Shown here: positions 42,878-51,326 of the stretch, piece by piece | Layout of the letters: each line of letters opens with the position of its first letter | How positions within the stretch are numbered: the stretch's first letter is position 1 | Assembly: GCF_016756615.1 (NCBI RefSeq) | Contig: NZ_AP023262.1 | Coordinates: 8,371,501 to 8,435,500 of the forward strand | DNA: 64,000 nucleotides | DNA from: Mesorhizobium sp. L-8-3 | GTDB taxonomy: Bacteria > Pseudomonadota > Alphaproteobacteria > Rhizobiales > Rhizobiaceae | Reading direction: 5' to 3' | Notes under the pieces: generated by a model | What the model was told of the DNA's origin: nothing | Database searches by the model: none | Seen by the model: the letters and a program-made list of their open reading frames with translations, nothing else | Made by a program: the position numbers and the translations under genes

Positions 42878-43647
42878 GAAGGCATTCCTTTGTCCTGCTG
42901 GATTCCGCTGAAAGCGCCGAGTCCGACAAGGCCGAGGAGAGCGGGTCCGAAATCGAATTGCTCGTCCGCGCCGGACGCTTCCTCAGCCGCTTCGCCGAGC
43001 GCCGCACCGCCGAGAAGCGCCGCGGCGAACAGGACATCGCTCGGCGGCAGCACATGCACGACGACCGCCATGTCGGGCCGCACGACCAGAACGGCTTCGG
43101 GTCTCCATTCCGCGGGCCGCACGACCGTGGGCTTCTGATGCACGGCCCAGATCGAACCGATCGGGTGCTGCGAGCGGATCAGGCACGCCGACGGATGTGG
43201 AACGAGCCTCGAAGCCGGCAGCATCTCCGGTCGGATGGACGCCAGCTCGGCAGCGGCCAGGGGAGCCGCGTCTGCAGCGTGATAGGCCCGGCTCCACGCT
43301 GCTTCGATCTGCGCGACGTCGGGCAGATAGGCTAGTCCCCGCGCCGGTTCGAACGACCGAGCAAAGTCCGGAAAGTCGTCTCCATGGCGAAACATGAGCG
43401 GCGACGAAGGCATGTGGCCCTGCAGATAGGCACGCGCCATTCCGGCGAAGAAATCCTTGCCGACCAGACGCTCCGTCACGGGAAACCGCTGCGCCAGCGC
43501 GCGCGTCAGACCGGCATGGACATTGTTGCGATAGACGGCAAAGCGTACGGCGTCGATGTCGCCGCGGAACGTCATGACGGCATCCGGGACCGGCCTCTCG
43601 GGGTCGAGCAAAGCTTCGGCGAAAGAGCGAAGACTGTCGGACGACAT
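42874..43647 (-). CDS. DUF2063 partner protein (HvfC/BufC-like)
   Basis: 257 residues. The N-terminal DUF2063 domain (about 1-95: FRGDIDAVRFAVYRNNVHAGLTRALAQRFPVTERLVGKDFF and FEPARGLAYLPDVAQIEAAWSRAYHA) is well conserved; the rest is a more variable domain that in MNIO systems recognises the precursor peptide. It starts three bases after the MNIO gene. Together with the DUF692 enzyme it should deliver the precursor for cysteine modification. Confidence 0.92.
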   Translation of the reverse strand: MSSDSLRSFAEALLDPERPVPDAVMTFRGDIDAVRFAVYRNNVHAGLTRALAQRFPVTERLVGKDFFAGMARAYLQGHMPSSPLMFRHGDDFPDFARSFEPARGLAYLPDVAQIEAAWSRAYHAADAAPLAAAELASIRPEMLPASRLVPHPSACLIRSQHPIGSIWAVHQKPTVVRPAEWRPEAVLVVRPDMAVVVHVLPPSDVLFAAALLGGAALGEAAEEASGADEQFDFGPALLGLVGLGAFSGIQQDKGMPS

Positions 43648-43650
43648 GGC

Positions 43651-44529
43651 TCAAGCCGCCGGGCGATGGTCACGACGGGCCAGGTCATCGGCCAGCATCA
43701 GGTCGACGCGGCGAGCTTCGGCATGCAGCGTCGGAAAGTCGGGGACATCGTTGTCCCATTCGATGAGCGTCGGCAGCGCACCGCTGCGCGAGAGCACATG
43801 GCGGTAGAGCGCGATCACGTCGCTGCTGACGGCAGTGCCGTGGGCGTCGATCAGCAGGCGATCGCCGATGCCGTCGACTGTTTCCTCGTAGCCGGCGAGA
43901 TGGATCTCGCCCACATGCCGGATCGGGAAGCGGTCGACATAGGCGACCGCGTCCAGCCGGTGGTTCACCGACGACACCATCACATTGTTGACGTCGAGCA
44001 ACAGCCCGCATCCGGTACGCTGGGCGACCTGCCCGAGAAAGTCGACCTCTTCGATCGTGCTTTCCCTGAACAGCACATAGGTCGATGGGTTTTCGAGGAG
44101 CAGCCGGCGCCCGAGCGCCTCTTGTGTCTCGTCCACATGGTCGACCACGCGAGCAAGGGTCTCGGCCGTGTAGGGTAGCGGCAGGAGATCGTTGAGGAAG
44201 CCGGTATCGTGTGTCGACCAGGCGAGATGCTCAGAGAAACTGCACGGCTCGTAGCGGTCGATCAGGCCCCGCAGCCGCTTCAGGTGCTCACGGTCGAGCG
44301 GGCCTTCGGCGCCGATCGACAGACCGACCCCGTGAAGGGACAAGGGATAAAGTTCCGCGACCGCATCGAGAAAGCGAAGCGGCGGCCCGCCGGCCCCCAT
44401 GTAATTCTCGGCATGGACCTCGAAGAATCCGACATCCGGCCGGTCTTCGAGGACATCGGCATAGTGCTCCGGCTTGAGGCCGAGCCCGGCGCGGCGCGGC
44501 AGCGCAACGGCTGTGGTCGATGCGGTCAT
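43651..44529 (-). CDS. MNIO (DUF692) multinuclear iron oxidase, BufB/HvfB-like
   Basis: 292 residues of the TIM-barrel DUF692 family. Conserved metal-ligand positions are visible in GLGLKPEHY, FFEVHAENYMG, SLHGVGLSIG, SEHLAW, LLENPSTY, LLLDVNNVMVSS and VGEIHLAGYEE. MNIO enzymes use two or three iron ions to modify cysteines of RiPP precursors, for example to oxazolone-thioamide or thiooxazole groups. It follows the DUF2282 precursor gene by 129 bases and precedes DUF2063, the standard order. No C-terminal leader-binding domain is fused, which fits a separate partner protein. Confidence 0.94.
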   Translation of the reverse strand: MTASTTAVALPRRAGLGLKPEHYADVLEDRPDVGFFEVHAENYMGAGGPPLRFLDAVAELYPLSLHGVGLSIGAEGPLDREHLKRLRGLIDRYEPCSFSEHLAWSTHDTGFLNDLLPLPYTAETLARVVDHVDETQEALGRRLLLENPSTYVLFRESTIEEVDFLGQVAQRTGCGLLLDVNNVMVSSVNHRLDAVAYVDRFPIRHVGEIHLAGYEETVDGIGDRLLIDAHGTAVSSDVIALYRHVLSRSGALPTLIEWDNDVPDFPTLHAEARRVDLMLADDLARRDHRPAA

Positions 44530-44622
44530 CGCTTTTCCTCCCGATGCGGGCAGAGCACTGTAGTCCGATGCGCGAACAACAGGCGGAACGGCAGCGCCGT
44601 TTCGATCGGCGCAACCGCTGGC

Positions 44623-44652
44623 GCGGGAGGCCCGGTCGCCCGAGCCTCCCGC
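44623..44652 (-). terminator. Hairpin between precursor and MNIO genes
   Basis: A perfect 9-base stem GCGGGAGGC (44623-44631) and GCCTCCCGC (44644-44652) starting 7 bases beyond the precursor stop. Without a T run it is more likely a partial terminator or mRNA stabiliser, which would keep the precursor more abundant than the enzymes. Confidence 0.5.
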
Positions 44653-44658
44653 TCGGCG

Positions 44659-44946
44659 TCAGCTCTCCATGGGCTCCAGCGATCCCTTGTGGCCATCGAC
44701 CTCCATCGTCGTGCATGTTCCGGCCGGAACGGCTTTCCAGGCATTGCCCTGATAGTCCTTGGTCGACGTGCCCGCGCAAGTCGTGCCGGCGCCGGCGGCG
44801 CAGTCGTTCTGGCCCTTGAGCGCGATGCCGTAGCATTTCTCCTTGCCGACCATCTCGGAGGCGGGGAGCGGTGCGGCAAAGGTTGCCGAAGCGAATGCCG
44901 AGGTCAAAGAGCCGGCAAGGGCGAGCGCAAGCGTCGAACGGTTCAT
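44659..44946 (-). CDS. DUF2282 bufferin-type RiPP precursor
   Basis: 95 residues: Sec signal (about 1-25, cleavage near FAAPLP), then a short mature part with four cysteines at 38, 49, 57 and 78 in the DUF2282 pattern KCYGIALKGQNDCAAG, TTCAGTS and AGTCTTME. This family includes the recently described bufferin 1 (BufA1), in which cysteines are converted to heterocycles that bind copper. AGAGGAGA lies upstream of the ATG. It is the first gene of the operon, behind a SigF-type promoter. Confidence 0.92.
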   Translation of the reverse strand: MNRSTLALALAGSLTSAFASATFAAPLPASEMVGKEKCYGIALKGQNDCAAGAGTTCAGTSTKDYQGNAWKAVPAGTCTTMEVDGHKGSLEPMES

Positions 44947-45000
44947 GGAACATCTCCTCTTGATGGTTTTCGCGCACCGGGATCGGCCGCGCATCTGCCT

Positions 45001-45026
45001 TTCGAAGGGGGCAGCCCGTCCGTTAC
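45001..45026 (-). promoter_or_regulatory. SigF-type ECF promoter of the bufferin-type operon
   Basis: On the minus strand GTAACG (45026-45021), exactly 16 bases, then CGAA (45004-45001), 54 bases before the precursor ATG. As I recall, the Caulobacter SigF consensus is GTAACC-N16-CGAA, so the match is 9 of 10. A SigF-like gene starts just upstream in the opposite direction. Confidence 0.75.
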
Positions 45027-45134
45027 CCGGCAGCGCGGACACAAGTTCGTGATCGACAGCCGATCGCCCTTGGAGGATATTCGCGCAGCCGCGTAACAAA
45101 CCCGGCCTCGATGCGTAGTGGGGAGGAAGCATTG

Positions 45135-45671
45135 GTGACCGGCAAGGACGAGGCCGAACTCGCCAGGCTTCTGCGTAGAGCAATCGCAGGAGATGAAAGA
45201 GCCTATGCCGAATTTCTGGAACGGACCGCCCTGCTCGTGCGCGGCTTCGTTCGCCGGAAGATCGTGCAGGGCGGGGTCGATCCCGAGGACGTCGTGCAGG
45301 ATACGCTGCTCGCAATTCACCTGAAACGCCATACCTGGATGGCCGATGCCGCGGTCTTGCCCTGGGTCTACACGATCGCTCGCCACAAGCTGATCGATGC
45401 GTTCCGCCGCCGCGGCCGTCACCTTACGGTCGATCTCGACGACGTCGCCGAAACGATTGCCCAGCCCGAACGAGAAGGGGCGAGCGACCGCGACATCGAC
45501 CGGGCCCTGGGCACGCTGTCTCCGGGCCAGCGGGCGGTCGTCTCGGCGATCTCGGTGGAAGGCCAGTCGATCGCCGAGACGGCGCGCAGGCTCGGCATGA
45601 GCGAGGTCGCCATTCGGGTCGCGCTGCATCGCGGGCTTGCCGCGATAGCGCGAAAGTTCGGACGTGAATGA
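45135..45671 (+). CDS. SigF-like ECF sigma factor
   Basis: 178 residues from a GTG at 45135 with GGAGG at 8 bases; a TTG three bases earlier or the ATG at 45111 are alternatives. Region 2 (about 15-85: VDPEDVVQDTLLAIHLKRHTWMADAAVLPWVYTIARHKLIDAFRRR) and region 4 (about 115-170: LSPGQRAVVSAISVEGQSIAETARRLGMSEVAIRVALHRGL) are clear. It is followed by a DUF1109 anti-sigma gene, as in Caulobacter sigF-nrsF, which answers heavy-metal stress. It is divergent from the bufferin-type operon, its probable main target. Confidence 0.9.
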   Translation: MTGKDEAELARLLRRAIAGDERAYAEFLERTALLVRGFVRRKIVQGGVDPEDVVQDTLLAIHLKRHTWMADAAVLPWVYTIARHKLIDAFRRRGRHLTVDLDDVAETIAQPEREGASDRDIDRALGTLSPGQRAVVSAISVEGQSIAETARRLGMSEVAIRVALHRGLAAIARKFGRE

Positions 45672-45672
45672 G

Positions 45673-46305
45673 ATGAAGACCGACGATCTCATCAAGGCGC
45701 TGAGCGCCGATTTCCGGCCGGTCATGCCGATTGGCCGTGCCTGGTGGATCGCCGCCGCCCTCGGCGCAGCGGTCGCAGCGGTGGTCTTCTTCATTGTGCT
45801 CGGTCCTCGCACCGACATCGCAGCCGCCGTCCAGACCGTTCGCTTCCCGTTCAAGTTCGTCGTGACGACGCTGCTCGCCGTGACCGCCTTCGGGTCGTTG
45901 CGGGCCTTGTCGCGGCCTGCACCCGGACTGCGCGCCTGGCCCTGGCTTCTGATGGCGCCGGCTCTGCTCGGACTCGCAGTCGTCGCCGAGATCCTGGCCG
46001 TCCCCGCCGATCAACTGGCCACACGATTGGTCGGCACCAATCTGGCAGTGTGCCTCACCTTCATTCCTCTGATCGGGATCGGCCCGCTCGCCATCTTCCT
46101 CACGGCGCTTCGCCATGGGGCGCCGACACGACCGGTGCTTGCCGGCGCCGTCGCGGGCCTCGCTGCCGGCGGGCTCGCCGCGACGTTCTACGCCGCCCAC
46201 TGCACGGACGACTCGCCATTGTTCGTCGCGACCTGGTACACGATCGCGGTCGCAATGCTCGCTTTGCTCGGCGCCGTGCTCGCGCCGCGCGTGGCGCGAT
46301 GGTGA
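45673..46305 (+). CDS. nrsF: DUF1109 membrane anti-sigma factor (NrsF-like)
   Basis: 210 residues from the ATG at 45673 (a GTG at 45664 would overlap the sigma gene). A cytoplasmic N-terminus (KTDDLIKALSADFRPV) is followed by six membrane helices, the DUF1109/NrsF layout. A Cys-containing AAHCTDDSPLF in the last loop corresponds to the region where NrsF cysteines sense metals; a further Cys lies in LAVCLTFIP. It should hold the sigma factor at the membrane until copper or another thiophilic metal arrives. Confidence 0.9.
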   Translation: MKTDDLIKALSADFRPVMPIGRAWWIAAALGAAVAAVVFFIVLGPRTDIAAAVQTVRFPFKFVVTTLLAVTAFGSLRALSRPAPGLRAWPWLLMAPALLGLAVVAEILAVPADQLATRLVGTNLAVCLTFIPLIGIGPLAIFLTALRHGAPTRPVLAGAVAGLAAGGLAATFYAAHCTDDSPLFVATWYTIAVAMLALLGAVLAPRVARW

Positions 46306-46309
46306 GACG

Positions 46310-46654
46310 TCAGAACAGCATCCACACGCCGAGGCAGACGGCCGCCACGATGGTCAGCAGCGTGACGGCCTCGGCCCAGCCGCCTTCACGAAGCGGCTGC
46401 TCGATGTTGCGGGCGGCCTTGGTGCTGGTGTCAAACCTCGCCGAAACCGGCCTTGCGCATTGCTCCGGCAGGATCGGTACTGGAATGCGCGGCCGCTCCG
46501 GGCCGGTCTCGGCGACGAACGGCAAACCTGGACGGACAAGTGGAATGAACGGGTCCGGCGAACGCGGCGAGGCGCGGCCGGCGACAGCTTCGGCGCGAAG
46601 GGTCCTTGCAGCGGAAGCCGGACCAACGATCGGCAAGGCGAGTCCTCGTGGCAC
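46310..46654 (-). CDS. Hypothetical tail-anchored small protein
   Basis: 114 residues from a GTG at 46654, or 108 from a TTG 18 bases later with GAGGA upstream. The N-terminal 85 residues are Pro/Arg/Ala-rich and probably disordered; the last 21 form one membrane helix (AVTLLTIVAAVCLGVWMLF). It ends 5 bases from the convergent anti-sigma gene. Low complexity means this could be a chance frame, but the C-terminal helix looks genuine. Function unknown. Confidence 0.45.
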   Translation of the reverse strand: MPRGLALPIVGPASAARTLRAEAVAGRASPRSPDPFIPLVRPGLPFVAETGPERPRIPVPILPEQCARPVSARFDTSTKAARNIEQPLREGGWAEAVTLLTIVAAVCLGVWMLF

Positions 46655-47607
46655 AGGTCATCGAGCAGCCCTGCCTAGCAGCCCGGCATTGCGCGAGGCT
46701 TGCCGCTTCGACCAAGCGAAAACTGGCGATCGCAGCGGGATCGGGTGGGGGGAAAAAGCCGGCGGAAGCGCCCCACAGTGGAGACCTCCGCCGGGATGTC
46801 GCCGGTTGGGGCCAGCTACAAAAGAGCCTAAGCTATCGCGCCGATATCTGCAGCAGTCTACTCCCAAATGGGGCATGACGTTACGAAAGCTGCACGCGCC
46901 GGCTGCAGATGTCGCCGCGGCTGCTTCTGGCACGGTAAGTCTGCGAGCGAAGGCCCCCAAAACGACAAGTTGCGAGACCAATACCAATATCTGGATCGGT
47001 TGCGCCCCGATGCGGTCGGCGATTCAGGCATAATGCACCCAGAAATAGCCAGACGCGACTCAGTCGCCCCGTGATAAAGCTCATGCCGCCGAGGCGGGAC
47101 CCTGGCAACCGGCGGGCAGGAACCAAGAGCCGACGGCTATGGCAATCGAGAGCCTGGCGGGGTGATCGCGCCGGCACGCCGTCTTGGAGCCCTGCACCGC
47201 CGCCACGAAGGGATTCCGGTCAGAGTTCGAACTTCCAGCCGAAGCTCCAGGACTTGCCCCCAAGCCTCTGGATTTCGGTAGGCCCCTGGGGCGGACGTGC
47301 CGGCACTTCGATTCGGCCGCCGCCCCAGCTTTTTGCAGCCGCCACTGCCCGGCTTTCGGAATGCCCAGAATGTTGCCGGGCTGGCAGTCCAGCACCGCAC
47401 AGGATCTTCGTGCGGCATGACCTCGAAAGCGTGAAGTTCGCCCATGCCGGATTCCAGATCGGGTTCCTGCCGCCCGTCGCCCTGCACGCGCTGTCGGCCT
47501 GAGCCATTTTGCCGATTTTCGGGAAAGTCGTTTCCCGATTGAGCGCCTTATCGCTCGGTCACCCCCGGCTATGATCGTTTCCGGGATCAACCGGCGAAGA
47601 GGTCGTC
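46655..47607. other. About 950 bases without a convincing gene
   Basis: No frame here has recognisable domains or a good start site. The best candidate is a minus-strand frame at 47220-47507 (95 codons), whose last third ends in a natural-looking GGKSWSFGWKFEL but which has no ribosome site and a poor N-terminal half. Fragments in neighbouring frames look equally coding-like, which may indicate a decayed gene. Several short palindromes are present. No tRNA was seen. Confidence 0.5.
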
Positions 47608-48480
47608 ATGATATCAGCAGCGCAGGCGCGGGATGCCGTCGAACAGTACCGCGAAGAGGGATATGCCGTTGTCAGAGGTTTCGTCGACGGCGACGAACTC
47701 ATCCGCCTCCAGACGGAATCCCGGGCCGTCTACGACGAAGGCCTGAAACATCAGGCCACCTATCGCCACGGAAATCTCAATTTCCAGATCCTGCCCGAAG
47801 CGCAGTTCGGCAAGCGTTACGTGCTTCAGGCCTACTGGTTCTCCTGGGTAAACAAGTATTTCGAGGAGTTCCGGCGCAACCCCGACTATCTCAAGCTGCT
47901 CGAAGGCCTGATCGGGCGCGACATCAAGCAGATCGCGCAGCAACTCCACTGGAAGCCGCCGGGCGCGAATGTCACCGGCTATCGCTTCCATCAGGACCTG
48001 CGCTTCCGCAGCCAGAGCGAATATGACACGGTCGTCGACGCGACTGTCACGACCGGCCTCGCAGTGGATCGCGCAACGCGGGAAAACGGCTGCCTTCAGG
48101 TCGTGCCGGGAAGCCACAAGCGTGGTTATCTCGCTCTCTCGGACGAAGGACACGGTCAGCTCATGAAGGGCCTGACCGCCGAGGACGAATTGGCCGAGGT
48201 CGGTATCGACCCGTCCGATATCGTCGCGCTCGAGTTGGAGCCCGGCGATCTCGCAATGTGGGGGCTGTTGACGGTGCACGGCTCGGCGCCCAACCAGTCC
48301 GGGCACGACCGCGCCTTCCTCCTGTCGAGCTATGTGCGGGCCGACGCCAGCCCGCGCGGCGAATGGGCCTTCAAGGACGGTGTCTCCACCCCGCTCGGCG
48401 ACACCCCGAAGCTGTGCAAATACGACAAGCTCTTCGAGGAGCCGGGCCCATCCTACGACACGACCGAATGGTGGAAGTGA
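47608..48480 (+). CDS. Phytanoyl-CoA dioxygenase family protein (PhyH-like)
   Basis: 290 residues of the Fe(II)/2-oxoglutarate PhyH family. The facial triad is visible: His and Asp in FHQDLRF and the distal His in LLTVHGSAPNQS, followed by the 2-oxoglutarate Arg in HDRAFLLSSY. Relatives hydroxylate fatty acyl chains, ectoine or small natural products. GAGGTCG precedes the ATG. It is a single gene, so its substrate is open. Confidence 0.9.
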   Translation: MISAAQARDAVEQYREEGYAVVRGFVDGDELIRLQTESRAVYDEGLKHQATYRHGNLNFQILPEAQFGKRYVLQAYWFSWVNKYFEEFRRNPDYLKLLEGLIGRDIKQIAQQLHWKPPGANVTGYRFHQDLRFRSQSEYDTVVDATVTTGLAVDRATRENGCLQVVPGSHKRGYLALSDEGHGQLMKGLTAEDELAEVGIDPSDIVALELEPGDLAMWGLLTVHGSAPNQSGHDRAFLLSSYVRADASPRGEWAFKDGVSTPLGDTPKLCKYDKLFEEPGPSYDTTEWWK

Positions 48481-48594
48481 CCGGACCGCGCCGTGTCGCT
48501 TGTGACGGGATCCCGCGTTCGCGCGGGGTCCCGAAGGCGTTTGCGTGCAGGCGAGAGCAACGGTCGGCGTGTCACCCGTTCCTTCCCGCCCCGC

Positions 48595-48632
48595 CCCCCT
48601 CACCCAGCCTCCGCGGAGGCTGGGTGAGGGGG
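48595..48632. repeat. 38-base perfect palindrome
   Basis: Arms of 19 bases (48595-48613 and 48614-48632) pair perfectly with no loop; the left arm starts CCCCCTCACCCAG and the centre is CCGCGG. It lies between convergent dioxygenase and LysR genes, so it may act as a bidirectional terminator. It belongs to a different family from the RIME-like element. Confidence 0.8.
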
Positions 48633-48665
48633 CGCCGCGCGCTCACCGACAATGTGGAGTTCAGA

Positions 48666-49565
48666 CTACCCCTCCAGGTCCGGGGACAATTCCCGGATCA
48701 GGAAATCGACGAAGGCGCGCACCTTGGCCGCGACATAGGTACGGTGTGGATAAAGCGCATAGATCGGGCTCGACTCGGGTCGGAACTCCTCGAGCAGCAC
48801 TTCAAGCTGGCCGCTACGGATAGCATTGTCGACGAGCAGGCTGGGCAGGTTGCCGATGCCGAAACCGGCCAGCGTCATCTGATAGGCGGCCTCGACGCTG
48901 TTGGTCGATATGCGTCCGCCGACGGGCGCCGCGAACGGCCCTTCGGGCGTGGTGAAGGGCCAGGTGCCGATGCGCTTGGCGAAGTTGCTGAGCACGCAGT
49001 TGTGCCCCGCCAGTTCCCCGGGATGCATCGGCCGGCCATGTCGCTCGCAATATTCCGGCGTCGCGCAGACATAGTTGCGCACCTCGCCGAGCCGGCGCGA
49101 GATGAGCGCGGAATCGTTCTGCTGCTCGAAGCGGATGGCGACGTCGTAGCCCTCCTCGACCACGCCGACGACATAGCGAGAGGTGAGGTTGAATTCGACC
49201 GTGATCAGCGGATTCTCCTCGAGGAACTTCGGCACCAGCCTGGTGATGCGGGTGTGGCCGAGCACGTTGGAGCAGGAGATGCGGATCACGCCGCGCGCCT
49301 CCCGGTGCAGCCCGCGTGTGACGTCCTGAAGTTCCTGCACGTCGTCGAGAAGCGTTCGGGCGCGGCTGCCATATTCGCGTCCGGCCTCCGTCAGTGCGAG
49401 CCGGCGCGTCGTGCGGTTGATCAGGCGAACGCCGAGGTCGTCCTCCAGTTCCTTGATGGTGCGGCTGACCGCCGTCGTCGACATGTTGAGGTCGCGGGCG
49501 GCCGCCGACAGGCTGCCCAGCAGGCAGACGCGGTCGAACACCTTCATCGCGGTCAGCAAATTCAT
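48666..49565 (-). CDS. LysR family transcriptional regulator
   Basis: 299 residues: HTH at about 1-60 (MKVFDRVCLLGSLSAAARDLNMSTTAVSRTIKELEDDLGVRLI) and a periplasmic-binding-like effector domain (about 90-290). Sequence style is that of the DmlR/CrgA-like subgroup. It is divergent from the orphan Tat-exported binding-protein gene (118 bases between starts), which it probably controls. Confidence 0.93.
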   Translation of the reverse strand: MNLLTAMKVFDRVCLLGSLSAAARDLNMSTTAVSRTIKELEDDLGVRLINRTTRRLALTEAGREYGSRARTLLDDVQELQDVTRGLHREARGVIRISCSNVLGHTRITRLVPKFLEENPLITVEFNLTSRYVVGVVEEGYDVAIRFEQQNDSALISRRLGEVRNYVCATPEYCERHGRPMHPGELAGHNCVLSNFAKRIGTWPFTTPEGPFAAPVGGRISTNSVEAAYQMTLAGFGIGNLPSLLVDNAIRSGQLEVLLEEFRPESSPIYALYPHRTYVAAKVRAFVDFLIRELSPDLEG

Positions 49566-49683
49566 TCCGGCGAGCCCTCCGATCCCCAGGCGCTTCGATC
49601 AGCCATCAAACCGTGGCGTGCCGAACCGCGGAGCCAGAAATCCAACAGCTTTGGACGCGAAATCAACAATGGGAGAAACCGAC

Positions 49684-51318
49684 ATGACATCCAGCAAGCA
49701 GCATCCGGCCATCGCGATGTTCGCCAGCGAGACCAGGCGCGGGCGGCTCGACCGGCGTGAGTTCTTTGCGCTCGCCGGCGCGCTGGGCGCGAGCGCGGCT
49801 GCCGCCTACGCCCTTATCGGCCTGCCCGTGCCCGCCGGCGCAGAGGAAATGGTCCAGCCGAGAAGGGGCGGTATATTGCGCGTCAGCATGCAGGTGATGG
49901 CGCTCGATGACCCACGCAAATTCAGCGTCTCGCAGATGGGCAACGTCGCCATGCAGTTTCTCGAGCCGCTGGTGCGCTGGAACCACGACTTCACCTTCCG
50001 CCCGATGCTGCTGGAAAGCTGGCAGGTCAATGCCGACGCAACCGAATATGTGCTCAATGCGCGCAAAGGGGTGAAATGGTCGAACGGCGACGACTTCACC
50101 GCCAGGGACGTGGCCTTCAACATCACCCGCTGGTGCGACAAGGATGCGCCGGGCAACTCGATGGCCGGCAGAATGAGCGCTCTCGTCGACCCCGACACCA
50201 AGAAGGCGCGCGAAGGCGCCATCACCGTCAAGGACGACCACACGGTGGTGCTCAAGCTGTCGCGGCCCGACATAACCATCATCCCGGCCATGACCGACTA
50301 TCCGGCCCTGATCGTCCACCACTCCTTCGACGAGCGCGGCGAGTTGCTCTCCGCCCAGCCGATCGGCACCGGCCCGTTCGAGCTGACGGCCATGGATGTC
50401 GGTGTGAAGGCTTCCGTGCGGCGCCGGCCGGACGGTTCCTGGTGGGGCGGCGACGTCTATCTCGACGGCATCGATTGGATCGACTACGGCACCGACTCCG
50501 CCGCCACCGTGTCGGCCTTCGAATCCGGCGAGATCGATCTCAACAGCCAGACCCAGACATCCGACGTCGCCATGCTCGACGCCATGGGGCTCGTCATGTC
50601 CGAGATCGTGACCGCGACGACCATCGTCGCGCGCACCAATGTCAACGCCAAGCCCTATGACGACAAGCGCGTGCGCAACGCCATCCAACTCGCCGTCGAC
50701 AACGAGGTGGTGCTCAAGCTCGGCGCCAACGGCATGGGCGCGGTCGCGGAGAACCATCATGTCGGGCCGATGCACCCGGACTATGCCGCACTGCCGCCGG
50801 TTCGCCGCAACCCGGAAAAGGCTTGCGCCCTGCTCGCCGAGGCGGGCCAGGCCGACCACGAGTTCGAACTGATCTCGGTCGATGCGGACTATCGCAAGGA
50901 GTCGTCCGACGTGATCGCCCAGCAGATGCGTGACGCCGGCTTCAAGGTGAAGCGAACCGTCTATCCGGAATCGACCTTCTGGAACGACTGGACGAAATAT
51001 CCCTTCTCGACCACCAACTGGAACGCCCGACCGCTCGGCATACAGACGCTCGCATTGGCCTATCAGTCCGGGACGGCATGGAACGAGAGCGGCTTCTCCG
51101 ACCCCGATTTCGACGCCAAGCTGCAGCAGGCCAATGCCATCGCCGATGCCGACCAGCGCCGCGCCGTGATGAAGGAGCTGCAGCAGATCCTGCAGGATTC
51201 CGGCGTTATCGTTCAGCCCTTCTGGCGCAAGCTTTTCTGCCATATGCGGCCCAACGTCAAAGGCTACAGCATGCACCAGGCCTATGAGCAGCATTTCGAG
51301 AAGACCTGGCTGGCCTGA
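49684..51318 (+). CDS. Tat-exported family 5 solute-binding protein without visible transporter
   Basis: 544 residues from the ATG at 49684 (GGGAG eight bases upstream). A twin-arginine signal (DRREFFALAGALGAS, about 22-45) precedes an SBP_bac_5 domain with RRGGILRVSMQVMALDDPRKF, LNARKGVKWSNGDDFTARDVAFN, GTGPFELTAMDVG and VRNAIQLAVDNEVV. No permease or ATPase gene is adjacent; the next gene is lepA. It is controlled together with, or by, the divergent LysR gene, and may serve one of the two peptide-type importers in the window or one elsewhere. Confidence 0.93.
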   Translation: MTSSKQHPAIAMFASETRRGRLDRREFFALAGALGASAAAAYALIGLPVPAGAEEMVQPRRGGILRVSMQVMALDDPRKFSVSQMGNVAMQFLEPLVRWNHDFTFRPMLLESWQVNADATEYVLNARKGVKWSNGDDFTARDVAFNITRWCDKDAPGNSMAGRMSALVDPDTKKAREGAITVKDDHTVVLKLSRPDITIIPAMTDYPALIVHHSFDERGELLSAQPIGTGPFELTAMDVGVKASVRRRPDGSWWGGDVYLDGIDWIDYGTDSAATVSAFESGEIDLNSQTQTSDVAMLDAMGLVMSEIVTATTIVARTNVNAKPYDDKRVRNAIQLAVDNEVVLKLGANGMGAVAENHHVGPMHPDYAALPPVRRNPEKACALLAEAGQADHEFELISVDADYRKESSDVIAQQMRDAGFKVKRTVYPESTFWNDWTKYPFSTTNWNARPLGIQTLALAYQSGTAWNESGFSDPDFDAKLQQANAIADADQRRAVMKELQQILQDSGVIVQPFWRKLFCHMRPNVKGYSMHQAYEQHFEKTWLA

Positions 51319-51326
51319 TTATCCCT

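Noticed and set aside
46740..47140. Possible tRNA or structured RNA in the gene-poor stretch
   Set aside because: I could not fold a cloverleaf with a T-loop GTTCRA and matching acceptor stem in either strand.
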